Counted from the first letter of the stretch, positions 22,865 through 30,902 are shown. The stretch: DNA of 40,628 nucleotides from an uncultured Pseudomonadota bacterium (GCA_937920275.1 CALGVD010000081.1:1-40628), one strand, 5' to 3'. The notes: generated from the sequence alone by a model not told the origin. Translations and numbers: made by a program.

Positions 22865-24967
22865 ATGTCGATGCCAGCCGTCCTCGTCGCCCTCGTCGCC
22901 CTCGCCTTAGCCTCGACCACCTTGTCCGCGGCAGACGCCGCGACCGCCAAAGGATTGACCGCCGACGACCTGGTGCGCCTCGCGCGCGTCTCCGACCCAC
23001 AAGTCTCGCCCGATGGACGCCGCGTCGCGTACACGCTGCGCGAGACCGACCTCGAGGCCAACCGCGGCCGCACCGATCTTTGGGTGCTCGAACTCGGCAA
23101 GCGTCCGCGTGACGGGGCGTCGAGCCCGCCCCGACGGCTGACCCAGCACCCTGCCTCCGACAGCGCGCCGCGTTGGGCACCGGATGGCCGTGGGCTCTAT
23201 TTCCTCTCGAGCCGCGGTGGCAGCTCACAGATCTGGTACTTGGCGCTCGCGGGCGGCGAGCCGCAGCAGGTGACCGCGCTGCCCCTCGATGTCGGCTCGT
23301 TCGAGGTCTCCCCGCGCGGCGATCGCCTCGCCGTCTCGATGGAGGTGTTCGCAGATTGCGTGGATCTGCAGTGCAGCGTCGATCGCTTGGCCGCACGCGA
23401 CAAGCACAAAGCGAGCGGACTCATCTACGACCAGCTGTTCGTGCGTCACTGGGACACCTGGAAGGACGGTCGGCTGTCGCAGCTCTTCACGCTGCCGCTC
23501 GCCGCCGATGGCAAAGCCGGCAAGCCGGTCAATGTGTCGCGCGCCGTGCGCGCCGATGTGCCTTCGAAGCCGTTCGGTGGCGATGAGGACTACGCGTTCA
23601 GCCGCGACGGTGCGCGCATCGTGTTCAGTGCACGGCTCTCCGACCGGAGCGAGCCGTGGTCCACGAACTTCGACCTCTACGAGGTCGCGGCCGACGGCAG
23701 CGATGCGCCGCGCAACCTCACCGCTGACAATCCCGCTTGGGATGCGCAACCGGTGTTCCTGGCGAACGGCGATCTCGCTTGGCTCGCCATGGCGCGTCCG
23801 GGATTCGAGGCCGACCGTTTCACGGTGATGCTGCGCAGCGCCCGTGACGGCAAGGTGCGTGCGCTCACCGGCGACTGGGACCGCTCGGTCCGCCATCTCG
23901 GCGCGAGCTTCGACGGCAAGCGCCTGTTGGCCACGGCCGACGACATCGGCCAAGTGGCGTTGTTCGACATCGATCCTGCGACGGGTGTGCGCAGCCGCCT
24001 CGTCGGTGAAGGACAGGTGCAGGCCTTCGCCCCTGCCGCCCAGGGTGTCGTGATCGCCTGGGCCTCGCTCGGGTCGCCGCCCGACCTGCATCTCGCCGCG
24101 CGCGGCCAGCCGCCCGCGCGTCTCACCTCGGTCAACGCCGCCCTGCTCGGTGCGCGCGAACTCGGCGCGTCGGAGCAGTTCTCTTTCGCCGGCGCCGACG
24201 GTGCGAAGGTCCACGGTTATGTCGTGAAGCCGCAGGGCTGGATCCCGGGCAAGAAGTACCCCATCGCATTCATCGTGCACGGCGGCCCGCAGGTCAGCTT
24301 CGCCAATCATTGGTCGTGGCGCTGGAACCCCCAGGTCTATGCCGGTGCGGGCTACGGCGTCGTGTTCATCGATTTCCATGGTTCGCCCGGCTACGGCCAG
24401 GCGTTCACCGATTCCATCAGCCAGGATTGGGGCGGAAAACCGCTCGTCGATCTACAAAAAGGCCTCGATGCCGCGCTCGCGAGATACGACTGGCTGGACG
24501 GCACACGCGCCTGTTCGCTCGGCGCATCTTATGGCGGCTTCATGCAGAACTGGATCGCCGGCAACTGGCCGGACCGGTTCAAGTGCATCGTCAACCACGC
24601 CGGCATCTTCGACCAGCGCACGATGTACTACACCACCGAGGAACTCTGGTTCACCGAATGGGAGAACGGCGGCCCCTACTACGCCAACCCGCAGGTGCAC
24701 GAGAAGTTCAACCCGGCGGACCATGTGACGAAGTGGAAGACGCCGATGCTCGTCATCCACGGCGCGCTCGACTACCGGGTGCCGTACTCGCAAGGCCTCG
24801 CGACCTTCACCGCACTGCAGCGCCAAGGCGTCGAGAGCCGGTTCGTGTTCTTCCCGGACGAGAACCACTGGATCCTGAAGCCCGCCAACAGCCTGCTGTG
24901 GCACGCCGAAGTGATCGGTTGGCTCGACAAGCACACCGGGGATGCGTCACCGCCGCAGACGCGGTGA
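22865..24967 (+). CDS. Secreted S9-family prolyl oligopeptidase / dipeptidyl peptidase
   Basis: A 700-residue secreted serine peptidase. A signal peptide (about 1-25, ending LSAADA) is followed by a beta-propeller of WD40-like PD40 repeats (for example PQVSPDGRRVAYTL, APRWAPDGRGLYFLSS) and a C-terminal alpha/beta-hydrolase domain. The catalytic triad is S555 in GASYGG, D636 in HGALDYRVP and H668 in DENHW. It resembles dipeptidyl peptidase IV/V and acylaminoacyl peptidases, probably acting in the periplasm on peptides. The ATG at 22865 begins the signal peptide. A TACAAT -10 box lies about 42 nt upstream in the divergent gap with the HAD gene. Confidence 0.93.
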   Translation: MSMPAVLVALVALALASTTLSAADAATAKGLTADDLVRLARVSDPQVSPDGRRVAYTLRETDLEANRGRTDLWVLELGKRPRDGASSPPRRLTQHPASDSAPRWAPDGRGLYFLSSRGGSSQIWYLALAGGEPQQVTALPLDVGSFEVSPRGDRLAVSMEVFADCVDLQCSVDRLAARDKHKASGLIYDQLFVRHWDTWKDGRLSQLFTLPLAADGKAGKPVNVSRAVRADVPSKPFGGDEDYAFSRDGARIVFSARLSDRSEPWSTNFDLYEVAADGSDAPRNLTADNPAWDAQPVFLANGDLAWLAMARPGFEADRFTVMLRSARDGKVRALTGDWDRSVRHLGASFDGKRLLATADDIGQVALFDIDPATGVRSRLVGEGQVQAFAPAAQGVVIAWASLGSPPDLHLAARGQPPARLTSVNAALLGARELGASEQFSFAGADGAKVHGYVVKPQGWIPGKKYPIAFIVHGGPQVSFANHWSWRWNPQVYAGAGYGVVFIDFHGSPGYGQAFTDSISQDWGGKPLVDLQKGLDAALARYDWLDGTRACSLGASYGGFMQNWIAGNWPDRFKCIVNHAGIFDQRTMYYTTEELWFTEWENGGPYYANPQVHEKFNPADHVTKWKTPMLVIHGALDYRVPYSQGLATFTALQRQGVESRFVFFPDENHWILKPANSLLWHAEVIGWLDKHTGDASPPQTR

Positions 24968-24990
24968 AACATGATGCACCCGATCCCGCC

Positions 24991-26025
24991 TCAAGCGTAA
25001 TCACCCCGCCACTCCGCCTTGTACGCCAGCCCGAGCGCGACGACGCGCGCCAGCAGATCCTGGTAGCCGATACCGGCTGACAGCGCCGATTGCGAGAAAT
25101 CCTCGACCTGAGCGAGGCAAGGGTTGGCGTTGGCCTCGAGCAGGAACACCTGCCCATCGGCGCGGATGCGGAAGTCCATGCGGGCGTAGCCTGAAAGGCC
25201 GAGGCTGCGGTAAATGCGGCGCGACAACGCATCGAGCCGCGCCACCACCGCAGGGGCGAGATCGATCGCCGCTGCGCGGGTGATGCCATGACGCTGTTGG
25301 TACTTGCGGTCCCACTTGACCTTGCGGGTGGCGATGCCGGCTTGCCCTTGCGCCAAAGAACCGAAGCTCAGCTCCCACACCGGCAACCGCGTCAGACGCT
25401 CGTTGCCGAGCACGCCGACATACACCTCGCGTCCATCGACATACTCCTCGACCAGGGCGTCGGTACCGACCTGATCGTGGATGAAGGCGACGCGGTCGCG
25501 CAATTGCTGCGGATCTTGGATGACGGAGGCCTGCGCGATGCCGAGCGATGCGTCCTCGGTGGCCGACTTCACGAACAGGGGATACCGCAGCCGGGACGGC
25601 ACGCGGAACTTGATGCCGCGGCGCATCACCGCGAACTGCGGCGTCGGGATGCGATGGTAAGCGAGCAGCTGCTTGCACAGCGGCTTGTCGCGCGACAGCA
25701 GCAGGCCGCGCGGATTGCAACCGGTATAGGGCTGCTGCATGAGCTCGAGGAAGGCCACGACATGCTGGTCGTAGGTGACGATCCCGTTGAACTCCTCGAG
25801 CAGGTTGAAGACGACATCGGGTCGCCATTCGGTGATGGCGGTGCGCAGCTCCGTGAGGCTGTCGAGCACGCCGAGGCAGCGCACCTCATGACCCACCGTG
25901 CGCAGGGTCGTGATGACATCGTACTCGGTGCGCCAGTCGTCGATCTGTTGGTCGGTGAGGCCCGCCGTGCTCTCGGGGGGCACCAACGACGGATGGACGA
26001 GGACCAGGATCCGGAGCGTCTTCAT
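24991..26025 (-). CDS. ATP-grasp ligase (D-Ala-D-Ala ligase-like)
   Basis: A 344-residue ATP-grasp protein. N-terminal preATP-grasp region (ILVLVHPSLVPP, DVVFNLLEEFNG), LSRDKPLCKQLL with the ATP-contact lysine, the central LFVKSATEDASLGIAQ and LVEEYVDGREVYVGVLGN, and the C-terminal magnesium-site LLEANANPCLAQ. This organisation is that of D-alanine-D-alanine ligase relatives, but the genomic partner is a metallopeptidase rather than mur genes, so a different carboxylate-amine ligation is likely. The ATG has GAGG 8 nt upstream and overlaps the stop of the upstream peptidase (ATGA). Substrates unknown. Confidence 0.85.
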   Translation of the reverse strand: MKTLRILVLVHPSLVPPESTAGLTDQQIDDWRTEYDVITTLRTVGHEVRCLGVLDSLTELRTAITEWRPDVVFNLLEEFNGIVTYDQHVVAFLELMQQPYTGCNPRGLLLSRDKPLCKQLLAYHRIPTPQFAVMRRGIKFRVPSRLRYPLFVKSATEDASLGIAQASVIQDPQQLRDRVAFIHDQVGTDALVEEYVDGREVYVGVLGNERLTRLPVWELSFGSLAQGQAGIATRKVKWDRKYQQRHGITRAAAIDLAPAVVARLDALSRRIYRSLGLSGYARMDFRIRADGQVFLLEANANPCLAQVEDFSQSALSAGIGYQDLLARVVALGLAYKAEWRGDYA

Positions 26026-27047
26026 AGCGTGAACCTCAATCGTCCGCCCGCGCGCGCAGCGCGCGCCAACCGACGAAGCATACGGACGGCGGCGGCACGA
26101 CCTGCGCGCGGCGTGCCCCGCACCCACAGCCGTCGCTCTTGGCAACGGTCGATGACGACCCCCACCAATTGACGGGCGGCATAGGGGTCGAGGTCGAGAC
26201 GCTCCACCACATCGGCCACCAATCCAGCGCGGATGCTGCGCAGCAGCGGCGCAGCGCGGCGCGCCCGCGCCCGTGGCGGACGCGGTCCGAAATCCCGGCC
26301 GAAACACCCGTCCACCAACGCATAGTCACGATGGGCGCGGCGCGCGACGCCACGGCGGTAGTACTCGCGCAGCGTCAGTCCATCGGTGGCCACGGGATCG
26401 ATGCGGTGCTGGGAACGCACCGGCGGGGCACGACCACGGATGTCCGCCATCAGCGCGTCCATGCACTCGAGCTTGCGCAACGCCGGCCAGCCGGCGTAAC
26501 GGCTGCGCCAACGGGATCTCGGCGCCAACCAGAGCGCGAAGGTTTCGGCGAAATCTTCGGCCGGATGCGCCTGCGCGTACCAACCATCGAGATGCTGGAC
26601 GAAATCGCGGCTCAAAGGATCGACCGAGTAGGCGTCGGGGTAGGGTGCGAGCGGCGGGCCGAAGATCTCGCGCCAAGCGCGACGGCGGCGCAGGCGGTAG
26701 GCGGTATCGATGGCGTGTCCCGCCTCGTGGCGCAGGATGCGCATGAGGCCGGTGGCATTGCCGCCCTCGACGACACCGTTCATCCGGCGCTCCAAACGCT
26801 CGAGGCGTGGATGCGCGAGATAGAACGGGATGGCGATGCCGGGGATACCGTCGGGCGAGAACCATTCCTCCGCGAACCAGACATGTGGCCGCAGCGTGAT
26901 GCCACGCGCGTCGAGTTCGGCGTGCAGACGGCGGATCGCGCGGCGCAGCACTGCACGGTTGGGACGGCCCAGACGCAGGTCGCGGAACCGCATCCGCAAC
27001 ATGGTCGCATCCGTCTCAGCAGCCCACGCGGGCCTTCTGCGCGCCAT
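26022..27047 (-). CDS. Putative zinc metallopeptidase
   Basis: A 341-residue cytoplasmic protein with a gluzincin-like site: HEAGH (His107, Glu108, His111) in ILRHEAGHAIDTAYRL, and downstream candidate third ligands in HPAEDFAETFALWL (Glu164 or Glu168). The C-terminal third is arginine-rich. There is no signal peptide. The start ATG at 27047 has a strong GAGGAGG Shine-Dalgarno. It overlaps the ATP-grasp gene by 4 nt, so they form a coupled pair: one enzyme probably makes an amide/peptide bond and the other may cleave one. That function is inference from context; the metal site is directly seen. Confidence 0.78.
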   Translation of the reverse strand: MARRRPAWAAETDATMLRMRFRDLRLGRPNRAVLRRAIRRLHAELDARGITLRPHVWFAEEWFSPDGIPGIAIPFYLAHPRLERLERRMNGVVEGGNATGLMRILRHEAGHAIDTAYRLRRRRAWREIFGPPLAPYPDAYSVDPLSRDFVQHLDGWYAQAHPAEDFAETFALWLAPRSRWRSRYAGWPALRKLECMDALMADIRGRAPPVRSQHRIDPVATDGLTLREYYRRGVARRAHRDYALVDGCFGRDFGPRPPRARARRAAPLLRSIRAGLVADVVERLDLDPYAARQLVGVVIDRCQERRLWVRGTPRAGRAAAVRMLRRLARAARAGGRLRFTL

Positions 27048-27094
27048 CCCTGCCTCCTCGAACCGGTCGCCGTGTGACCGCGGATCACAGCACT

Positions 27095-27994
27095 TTACGC
27101 CGGGTCGACCAGACCGACCAAGGCCTCGGCGAGCAAGGCATCCGCGAGGTCTGCGATCGTGCTGCGATGCGCGATCGCGGCCACCCACGCCGCCGGGATC
27201 GACTCGACGCCGTAGTGCGCGCCCGCCAACTGGCCGCTCAGCGCACCGACCACATCGGCGGGACCACCGCGGTTCACGGCGCGCAGGACCGTTTCCTTGA
27301 ACCCGGCGCCGTCAGCGAACCCCTCGACCACCGCGCCGAGCACGGCGGATGGGCGTGACGAGCCGTCCCAAGCCGCGCTGCGCAGCTCATCGCCCGCCGC
27401 CAAGACCGTCATCGGCGCGGCGCCCCGCAACGCGAGCCGCACCATGTCCGCGAACACGCAGGTGGCGGCGAGGGTGCGCGGCTCGTGACAGGTCACGGTG
27501 GCGCTGCTGCGCACCGCGGATCGCAGCGCTTCGCGGTCATCCAGATAGCGCATGGCGAACGGCGCGACACGGGCTGGGGCGTCGGCGGCATCGGCGAGCG
27601 AAGGGTCGGGGGTCCCGTCCACCAAGGCGCGCGCCACGCTGGCGCTGATCCCCAGGCATTCGCCGGTCGCGGAACCCTCGCCCTCACGCTGCCAGCGCCG
27701 CCATCGCTCGCGTTGATCCGCGGGATCGCTGCGCCCGGTCTCGAGCAGGCTGCGCGCTGCGCCGAGCGCGAGCGACATGTGTGCGGCCCAAGCACCGCGC
27801 GGCAGGTCGAGCGGACCCCCGCCTAAGAGGTCCCGCACCGGCGGGAACGCCCCGGGGCGGCCATAGATGGCCGGGGCGGACAACGCCTCGCCGACCGCCA
27901 ACCCGAACAGCGCACCCTGAAACCGACTGCGCAGCCGCGCCACCTGCGCGAGCAGATCGCGTTCGGCATCGGTGTCGGCCACATCGACGCTCAA
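27095..27994 (-). CDS. ADP-ribosylglycohydrolase (DraG)-family protein with degenerate metal sites
   Basis: A 299-residue DraG-fold protein: [17 protein letters not shown] at the N-terminus, GVESIPAAW and [16 protein letters not shown] at the C-terminus. DraG enzymes remove ADP-ribose from proteins using two Mg2+ held by a TDDT motif and a C-terminal GGDADT motif. Here the first aligns to AAHM (residues 70-73, after Trp69) and the second to GGPADV, so most metal ligands are missing while the fold signature remains. It is probably a non-hydrolysing binder or has another activity. The start is taken as TTG overlapping the ttcA stop (TTGA); a GTG four codons later is an alternative. It lies 47 bp before the metallopeptidase gene. 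Confidence 0.75.
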   Translation of the reverse strand: MSVDVADTDAERDLLAQVARLRSRFQGALFGLAVGEALSAPAIYGRPGAFPPVRDLLGGGPLDLPRGAWAAHMSLALGAARSLLETGRSDPADQRERWRRWQREGEGSATGECLGISASVARALVDGTPDPSLADAADAPARVAPFAMRYLDDREALRSAVRSSATVTCHEPRTLAATCVFADMVRLALRGAAPMTVLAAGDELRSAAWDGSSRPSAVLGAVVEGFADGAGFKETVLRAVNRGGPADVVGALSGQLAGAHYGVESIPAAWVAAIAHRSTIADLADALLAEALVGLVDPA

Positions 27995-28809
27995 GACCCC
28001 GCCCGCAACGCGACGAAATCGAACAACCGCGGGTCGGCGAGATGCCCCGCCTCGACTTGGCGCAAGGCCGTGAAGATCGACTCGGTACGCCCCGGGTGCT
28101 CGCGCTCCCAAGCCGTCAACATCCGCTTGATGGCACGCCGCTGCGCGTTCTCCTGGGACCCACAAAGATTGCAGGGGATGATCGGGAAGCGCCTGGCCCG
28201 TGCGTAGCGCGCGATGTCGCGCTCGGCGCAGTAGGCGAGCGGTCGGATGACGATGTTGCGGCCGTCGTCCGAGCGGAGCTTCGGCGCCATCGCCTTCAAC
28301 CGTCCGCCGTGGAACAGGTTGAGGAACAGCGTCTCGACGATGTCATCGCGGTGGTGGCCGAGTGCGATCTTGGTGACGCCGTTCTCGGCAGCCCAACGAT
28401 AGAGCGCCCCGCGCCGCAATCGCGAGCACAGGCCGCACATCGTGCGACCCTCGGGGATCACACGCTTGACCACCGAGTAGGTGTCCTGCTCGATGATGTG
28501 GTACGGCACACCCTGCGCGTTCAGCCAATCGGGCAGCACTTCAGCCGGGAAGTCCGGCTGTTTCTGGTCGAGGTTCACGGCCACGAGCTCGAAATCCACC
28601 GGCGCGCTGCGCTGCAGAGACCGCAGCAGATCGAGCATGGTGTAGGAATCTTTGCCGCCCGAGAGGCAGACCATCACCTTGTCGCCCTCAGCGATCATGC
28701 CGTAGTCGGCGATCGCCTTGCCGACCTGCCCGCGCAGCTGGGCTTGCAGCTTGCGGAAGGTACCGGAGGGACGCGGCAGATCGACGCCGAGCTCAGCCTG
28801 CACCGGCAC
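27991..28809 (-). CDS. ttcA: tRNA 2-thiocytidine(32) synthetase TtcA
   Basis: A 272-residue TtcA, which thiolates cytidine 32 of certain tRNAs using ATP and an iron-sulfur cluster. The PP-loop is SGGKDS (50-55); the cluster-binding cysteines are in MCGLC (Cys125, Cys128) and CNLC (Cys213, Cys216). [27 protein letters not shown] and RPLAYCAE are characteristic. The likely start is GTG at 28809, inside the 3' end of the MAPEG gene (17-nt overlap). The C-terminus is short compared with Escherichia coli (311 residues). The next gene's TTG overlaps its stop. Confidence 0.95.
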   Translation of the reverse strand: MPVQAELGVDLPRPSGTFRKLQAQLRGQVGKAIADYGMIAEGDKVMVCLSGGKDSYTMLDLLRSLQRSAPVDFELVAVNLDQKQPDFPAEVLPDWLNAQGVPYHIIEQDTYSVVKRVIPEGRTMCGLCSRLRRGALYRWAAENGVTKIALGHHRDDIVETLFLNLFHGGRLKAMAPKLRSDDGRNIVIRPLAYCAERDIARYARARRFPIIPCNLCGSQENAQRRAIKRMLTAWEREHPGRTESIFTALRQVEAGHLADPRLFDFVALRAGS

Positions 28810-29185
28810 CCCGCGCCGCGACCACGATCAGCCAGACACAGGCGCCGAAGCCCGCCGCCCAGACCAAGGAGCGCAGGGTGGCAAGGTCGGCGAGATAGCA
28901 GACGAGATACCCGATGCGCGCTGCGAGGAAGATGCCGGCGACCATCGCGACCGTCGCATCGGGGACGCCCCCGGCGACCGCCGCGAGCAGCGCTGCTGCG
29001 TAGACGGCGAGCGCCTCCCAAGAATTCTGCTGGGCGGCATACGCACGCGCACGATATCCGGCGAGCTGTGCGAGCCAGGCGCGCGGATTGCGGTTGTCGT
29101 AGCGCGTGGGGCCGGCCTTGGAGATACCGGCACAGACGATCGGGAACATCACGGCGACGAGCAAAGTCCAAAGGGCAAGGGTCAT
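28793..29185 (-). CDS. MAPEG-family membrane protein
   Basis: A 130-residue integral membrane protein with four hydrophobic helices (about 2-22, 55-73, 78-97, 105-125) and the family's [32 protein letters not shown] loop after the first helix. MAPEG proteins include glutathione-dependent membrane enzymes, but bacterial members of this short type are mostly uncharacterised. The ATG at 29185 has AGGAG 6 nt upstream and overlaps the stop of a small upstream frame (ATGA). It lies directly before ttcA with 17-nt overlap. Confidence 0.88.
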   Translation of the reverse strand: MTLALWTLLVAVMFPIVCAGISKAGPTRYDNRNPRAWLAQLAGYRARAYAAQQNSWEALAVYAAALLAAVAGGVPDATVAMVAGIFLAARIGYLVCYLADLATLRSLVWAAGFGACVWLIVVAARGAGAG

Positions 29186-29349
29186 GGTGTACTCCTGGAA
29201 GCCCCATCGGGGCGGAATTCTTGGGCAGGGGTCGTTCCCCGATGCGTCGCGATCCAGCCGAGCGCGATCGAGACAACCACCAGCGCAGCCAACACCGCCA
29301 CCAGCAGCGCCCGACGCAACGCCACCGATCGACGCGCAGACGCGGTCAT
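29182..29349 (-). CDS. Small single-pass membrane protein (55 residues)
   Basis: A 55-residue frame between the LEA-like lipoprotein and MAPEG genes. It begins MTASARRSVALRRAL, has one hydrophobic segment (about residues 13-33) preceded by arginines, and a short hydrophilic tail (THRGTTPAQEF...). Its ATG overlaps the upstream stop (ATGA) and its TGA overlaps the MAPEG ATG (ATGA), so it exactly fills an otherwise unexplained 160-bp gap. The basic N-terminus predicts an N-in orientation. No family recognised. Confidence 0.62.
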   Translation of the reverse strand: MTASARRSVALRRALLVAVLAALVVVSIALGWIATHRGTTPAQEFRPDGASRSTP

Positions 29350-29834
29350 CGCAACTTTACCGCACCTTTTTCGTCGAACGGGATGGTGCGCACCAACCCT
29401 TCGGCGAGTTTCACCTCGCCGCGCAGCCGGTACGACAAAGAATCGGGCAGTCCGTCGCTGCGCGCCCGCTCGAGCAGACGCATCACGGTCCCGGCGAAGT
29501 TCACGGTGACGAGCATGTCGAACTCGGCCTCACCCAACGCCGGCACCGTGAAGGACGATCCCGACAGACCGCGCCCCAGTTCCTCGCCGCCGATCTGGAG
29601 GGTGTAGGAGACGCCGCGGACGGCGATCGATCGGTCGTTCGGGTTCTGGACCCGCATGCGGGCTTTGAACCGCTGCTCGAACAGGTCGCCGCGGACGATC
29701 TCGACGCCGACCACCGACAGCTTGGGCGGTTCAAGGCGGGAGCCGAAGCCGGCACAACCTGCCGACAGCAGCAGCGCAGCGAGCGCGCCGACTGCGAAGA
29801 CCCGTCTGAGGCGGATGAAGTTCGAAACGATCAT
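29346..29834 (-). CDS. LEA14/WHy-domain lipoprotein
   Basis: A 162-residue lipoprotein with a signal peptide ending LLSAGC (Cys27) and a WHy (water-stress and hypersensitive response) beta-sandwich: LEPPKLSVVGVEIVRGD, RVQNPNDRSIAVRGVSYTL and GEAEFDMLVTVN. The family is related to LEA type-2 proteins; bacterial members are membrane-anchored with unknown function. A TAGAAT box lies 9 nt before the ATG, predicting a leader of only 2-3 nt, and no Shine-Dalgarno is present. It heads the minus-strand run leading to ttcA. Confidence 0.87.
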   Translation of the reverse strand: MIVSNFIRLRRVFAVGALAALLLSAGCAGFGSRLEPPKLSVVGVEIVRGDLFEQRFKARMRVQNPNDRSIAVRGVSYTLQIGGEELGRGLSGSSFTVPALGEAEFDMLVTVNFAGTVMRLLERARSDGLPDSLSYRLRGEVKLAEGLVRTIPFDEKGAVKLR

Positions 29835-29843
29835 TGCGCCCTG

Positions 29844-29849
29844 ATTCTA
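29844..29849 (-). promoter_or_regulatory. -10 box of the LEA-like lipoprotein operon
   Basis: TAGAAT on the minus strand (5 of 6 to TATAAT), 9 nt before the start codon, so the mRNA leader would be at most a few nucleotides. Confidence 0.5.
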
Positions 29850-29885
29850 CCCAAACCTAGGCGCCGGATTGCCTGTCATCGACCG

Positions 29886-29912
29886 CGGTAATGCGCTCAT
29901 CTTGCATTACCG
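29886..29912. promoter_or_regulatory. 27-bp inverted repeat (candidate operator)
   Basis: A perfect 9-bp inverted repeat, CGGTAATGC and GCATTACCG, separated by 9 nt (29895-29903), in the gap between the LEA-like lipoprotein and the DUF192 gene. It lies upstream of a candidate promoter at 29927-29956. Dyad symmetry of this size is typical of dimeric regulator sites, though an RNA hairpin is also possible; no regulator is identifiable. Confidence 0.5.
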
Positions 29913-29924
29913 TATACTATTCAC

Positions 29925-29940
29925 TGTTGAAAGGTCAACA
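29925..29940. promoter_or_regulatory. Second inverted repeat overlapping the -35 box
   Basis: TGTTGA-aagg-TCAACA, a perfect 6-bp inverted repeat with a 4-nt spacer. It contains the TTGAAA taken as a -35 box, so a protein bound here would probably block the promoter. Confidence 0.45.
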
Positions 29941-29956
29941 CTAGCGACCATAGACT
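29927..29956 (+). promoter_or_regulatory. Candidate sigma70 promoter for the DUF192 gene
   Basis: TTGAAA (29927-29932), 18-bp spacer and TAGACT (29951-29956). This is the best -35/-10 pair in the window, giving a leader of about 36 nt before the ATG at 29999. A TATGCT nearer the gene (29982-29987) is an alternative -10. Confidence 0.5.
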
Positions 29957-29998
29957 TTGGCATCCACTGGGTGACTGCGGCTATGCTTCGCCCTTCAA

Positions 29999-30526
29999 AT
30001 GCCCGCCCCCTCACAACGCTCGCCCGCCCAGCTCCGGCGCCTGACCAGGCGCCCGACCCCGCGACTACCCTCTTGGGCGCTGGTGTTCGCCACGCTCGTC
30101 CCGCTCGGGACGGCAGCAGACACCCCCATCGAGGATCTCGCGCGTTTTCCGCAGAGCCAGGTGACCGTCGAGACCGCGGCCGGGACCCGGTCCACCTACC
30201 GCGTCTGGGTCGCCGACACCGAGGCGCGCCAGCGTCAAGGGCTGATGTTCGTGCGCGACCTGCCTGCGGAGCAAGGGATGTTGTTCATCCACCCTGCGCC
30301 AAGACCGTCGGCGTTCTGGATGAAGAACACCTATATCCCGCTCGACATCCTCTTCATCGACCCGCGGGGCAAAGTGGTGAAGATCTACGAGCGGACCACC
30401 CCCCTGTCGCTGGAGCCGCTCGGCGTCGACACCCCGGTCCGGGCGGTGCTTGAACTGCGCGGCGGCGAGTCCGCCCGCCGTGGCATCCGCTCCGGTGATC
30501 GCGTACGCCATCCGGCATTTCGTTGA
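29999..30526 (+). CDS. Secreted DUF192-family protein
   Basis: A 175-residue protein. The N-terminal 40 residues are basic then hydrophobic (LPSWALVFATLVPLGTAADT), a probable signal peptide. The rest is the DUF192 fold: RVWVADTEARQRQGLMFVRDLPAEQGMLF, FWMKNTYIPLDILFID and a C-terminal VLELRGGESARRGI. This compact all-beta family is widespread, usually exported and of unknown function. It is the first plus-strand gene after the operator-rich gap. Confidence 0.88.
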   Translation: MPAPSQRSPAQLRRLTRRPTPRLPSWALVFATLVPLGTAADTPIEDLARFPQSQVTVETAAGTRSTYRVWVADTEARQRQGLMFVRDLPAEQGMLFIHPAPRPSAFWMKNTYIPLDILFIDPRGKVVKIYERTTPLSLEPLGVDTPVRAVLELRGGESARRGIRSGDRVRHPAFR

Positions 30527-30537
30527 AGGGGCGCCGC

Positions 30538-30552
30538 GCGTGTTAAACACGC
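30538..30552. repeat. 15-bp palindrome GCGTGTT-A-AACACGC
   Basis: A perfect 7-bp inverted repeat with one central base, 12 nt downstream of the DUF192 stop. No T-run follows directly, so it is not a standard terminator; a regulator site or RNA stem are both possible. Confidence 0.4.
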
Positions 30553-30561
30553 TGTTGTACG

Positions 30562-30596
30562 AGATTTTTGATGCGTCGACGCGTCTACGAAAATCT
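30562..30596. repeat. Inverted repeat AGATTTT ... AAAATCT
   Basis: Seven-base arms (30562-30568 and 30590-30596) enclose a 21-nt interval that includes the palindrome GCGTCGACGC (30573-30582). It lies 27 nt before the start of the decayed OmpA-like gene and may be a relic of its 5' control region, or a terminator for the DUF192 gene. Confidence 0.35.
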
Positions 30597-30622
30597 TGAA
30601 GGTTTAGGATGGAGCAAACCCT

Positions 30623-30881
30623 ATGAAAACATCCTCCTCAGCCTGGCGACCGCTGCGACCCTCGCGCTCGCGTAAGGCGCGAACGCCAGGTCGATGACCG
30701 GATCGGATTCGGTCCCGCACTCAGCTATGTCGCCTCGCGGAACTGGAACTTCGAGATCGGGGGCCACGCCAGCAGTCATGATTCCGACAGCACCGACGAA
30801 TTCAACGACGCTGTCGCGACCAACGACACGACCGCAGGACGAGAGAAGAACCGCCGCGTGACGCTGCTCATCGCGCCGTAA
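30623..30881 (+). pseudogene. Remnant of an OmpA-like outer-membrane protein
   Basis: GGATGGAG lies shortly before ATG at 30623. Read as written it gives 24 codons of nonsense, but with one more A in the ATGAAAA run it would start MKNILLSLATAATLALA, a classic signal peptide, ending at a TAA. In a third frame, from about 30672 to TAA at 30879, come DDRIGFGPALSYVASRNWNFEIGG and then NDTTAGREKNRRVTLLIAP, the last part matching the C-terminal end of OmpA-type domains. About 80 codons carry pieces of beta-barrel and OmpA C-terminus with the middle missing, so at least two frameshifts or deletions are needed. The downstream terminator is intact. Confidence 0.65.
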
Positions 30882-30902
30882 CATTTCGTCGTCACTCTGA
30901 GG

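Noticed and set aside
27781-29607. A 608-codon plus-strand frame spanning DraG, ttcA, MAPEG and LEA genes
   Set aside because: It crosses several confidently identified minus-strand genes and has low-complexity Arg/Pro/Ser sequence.
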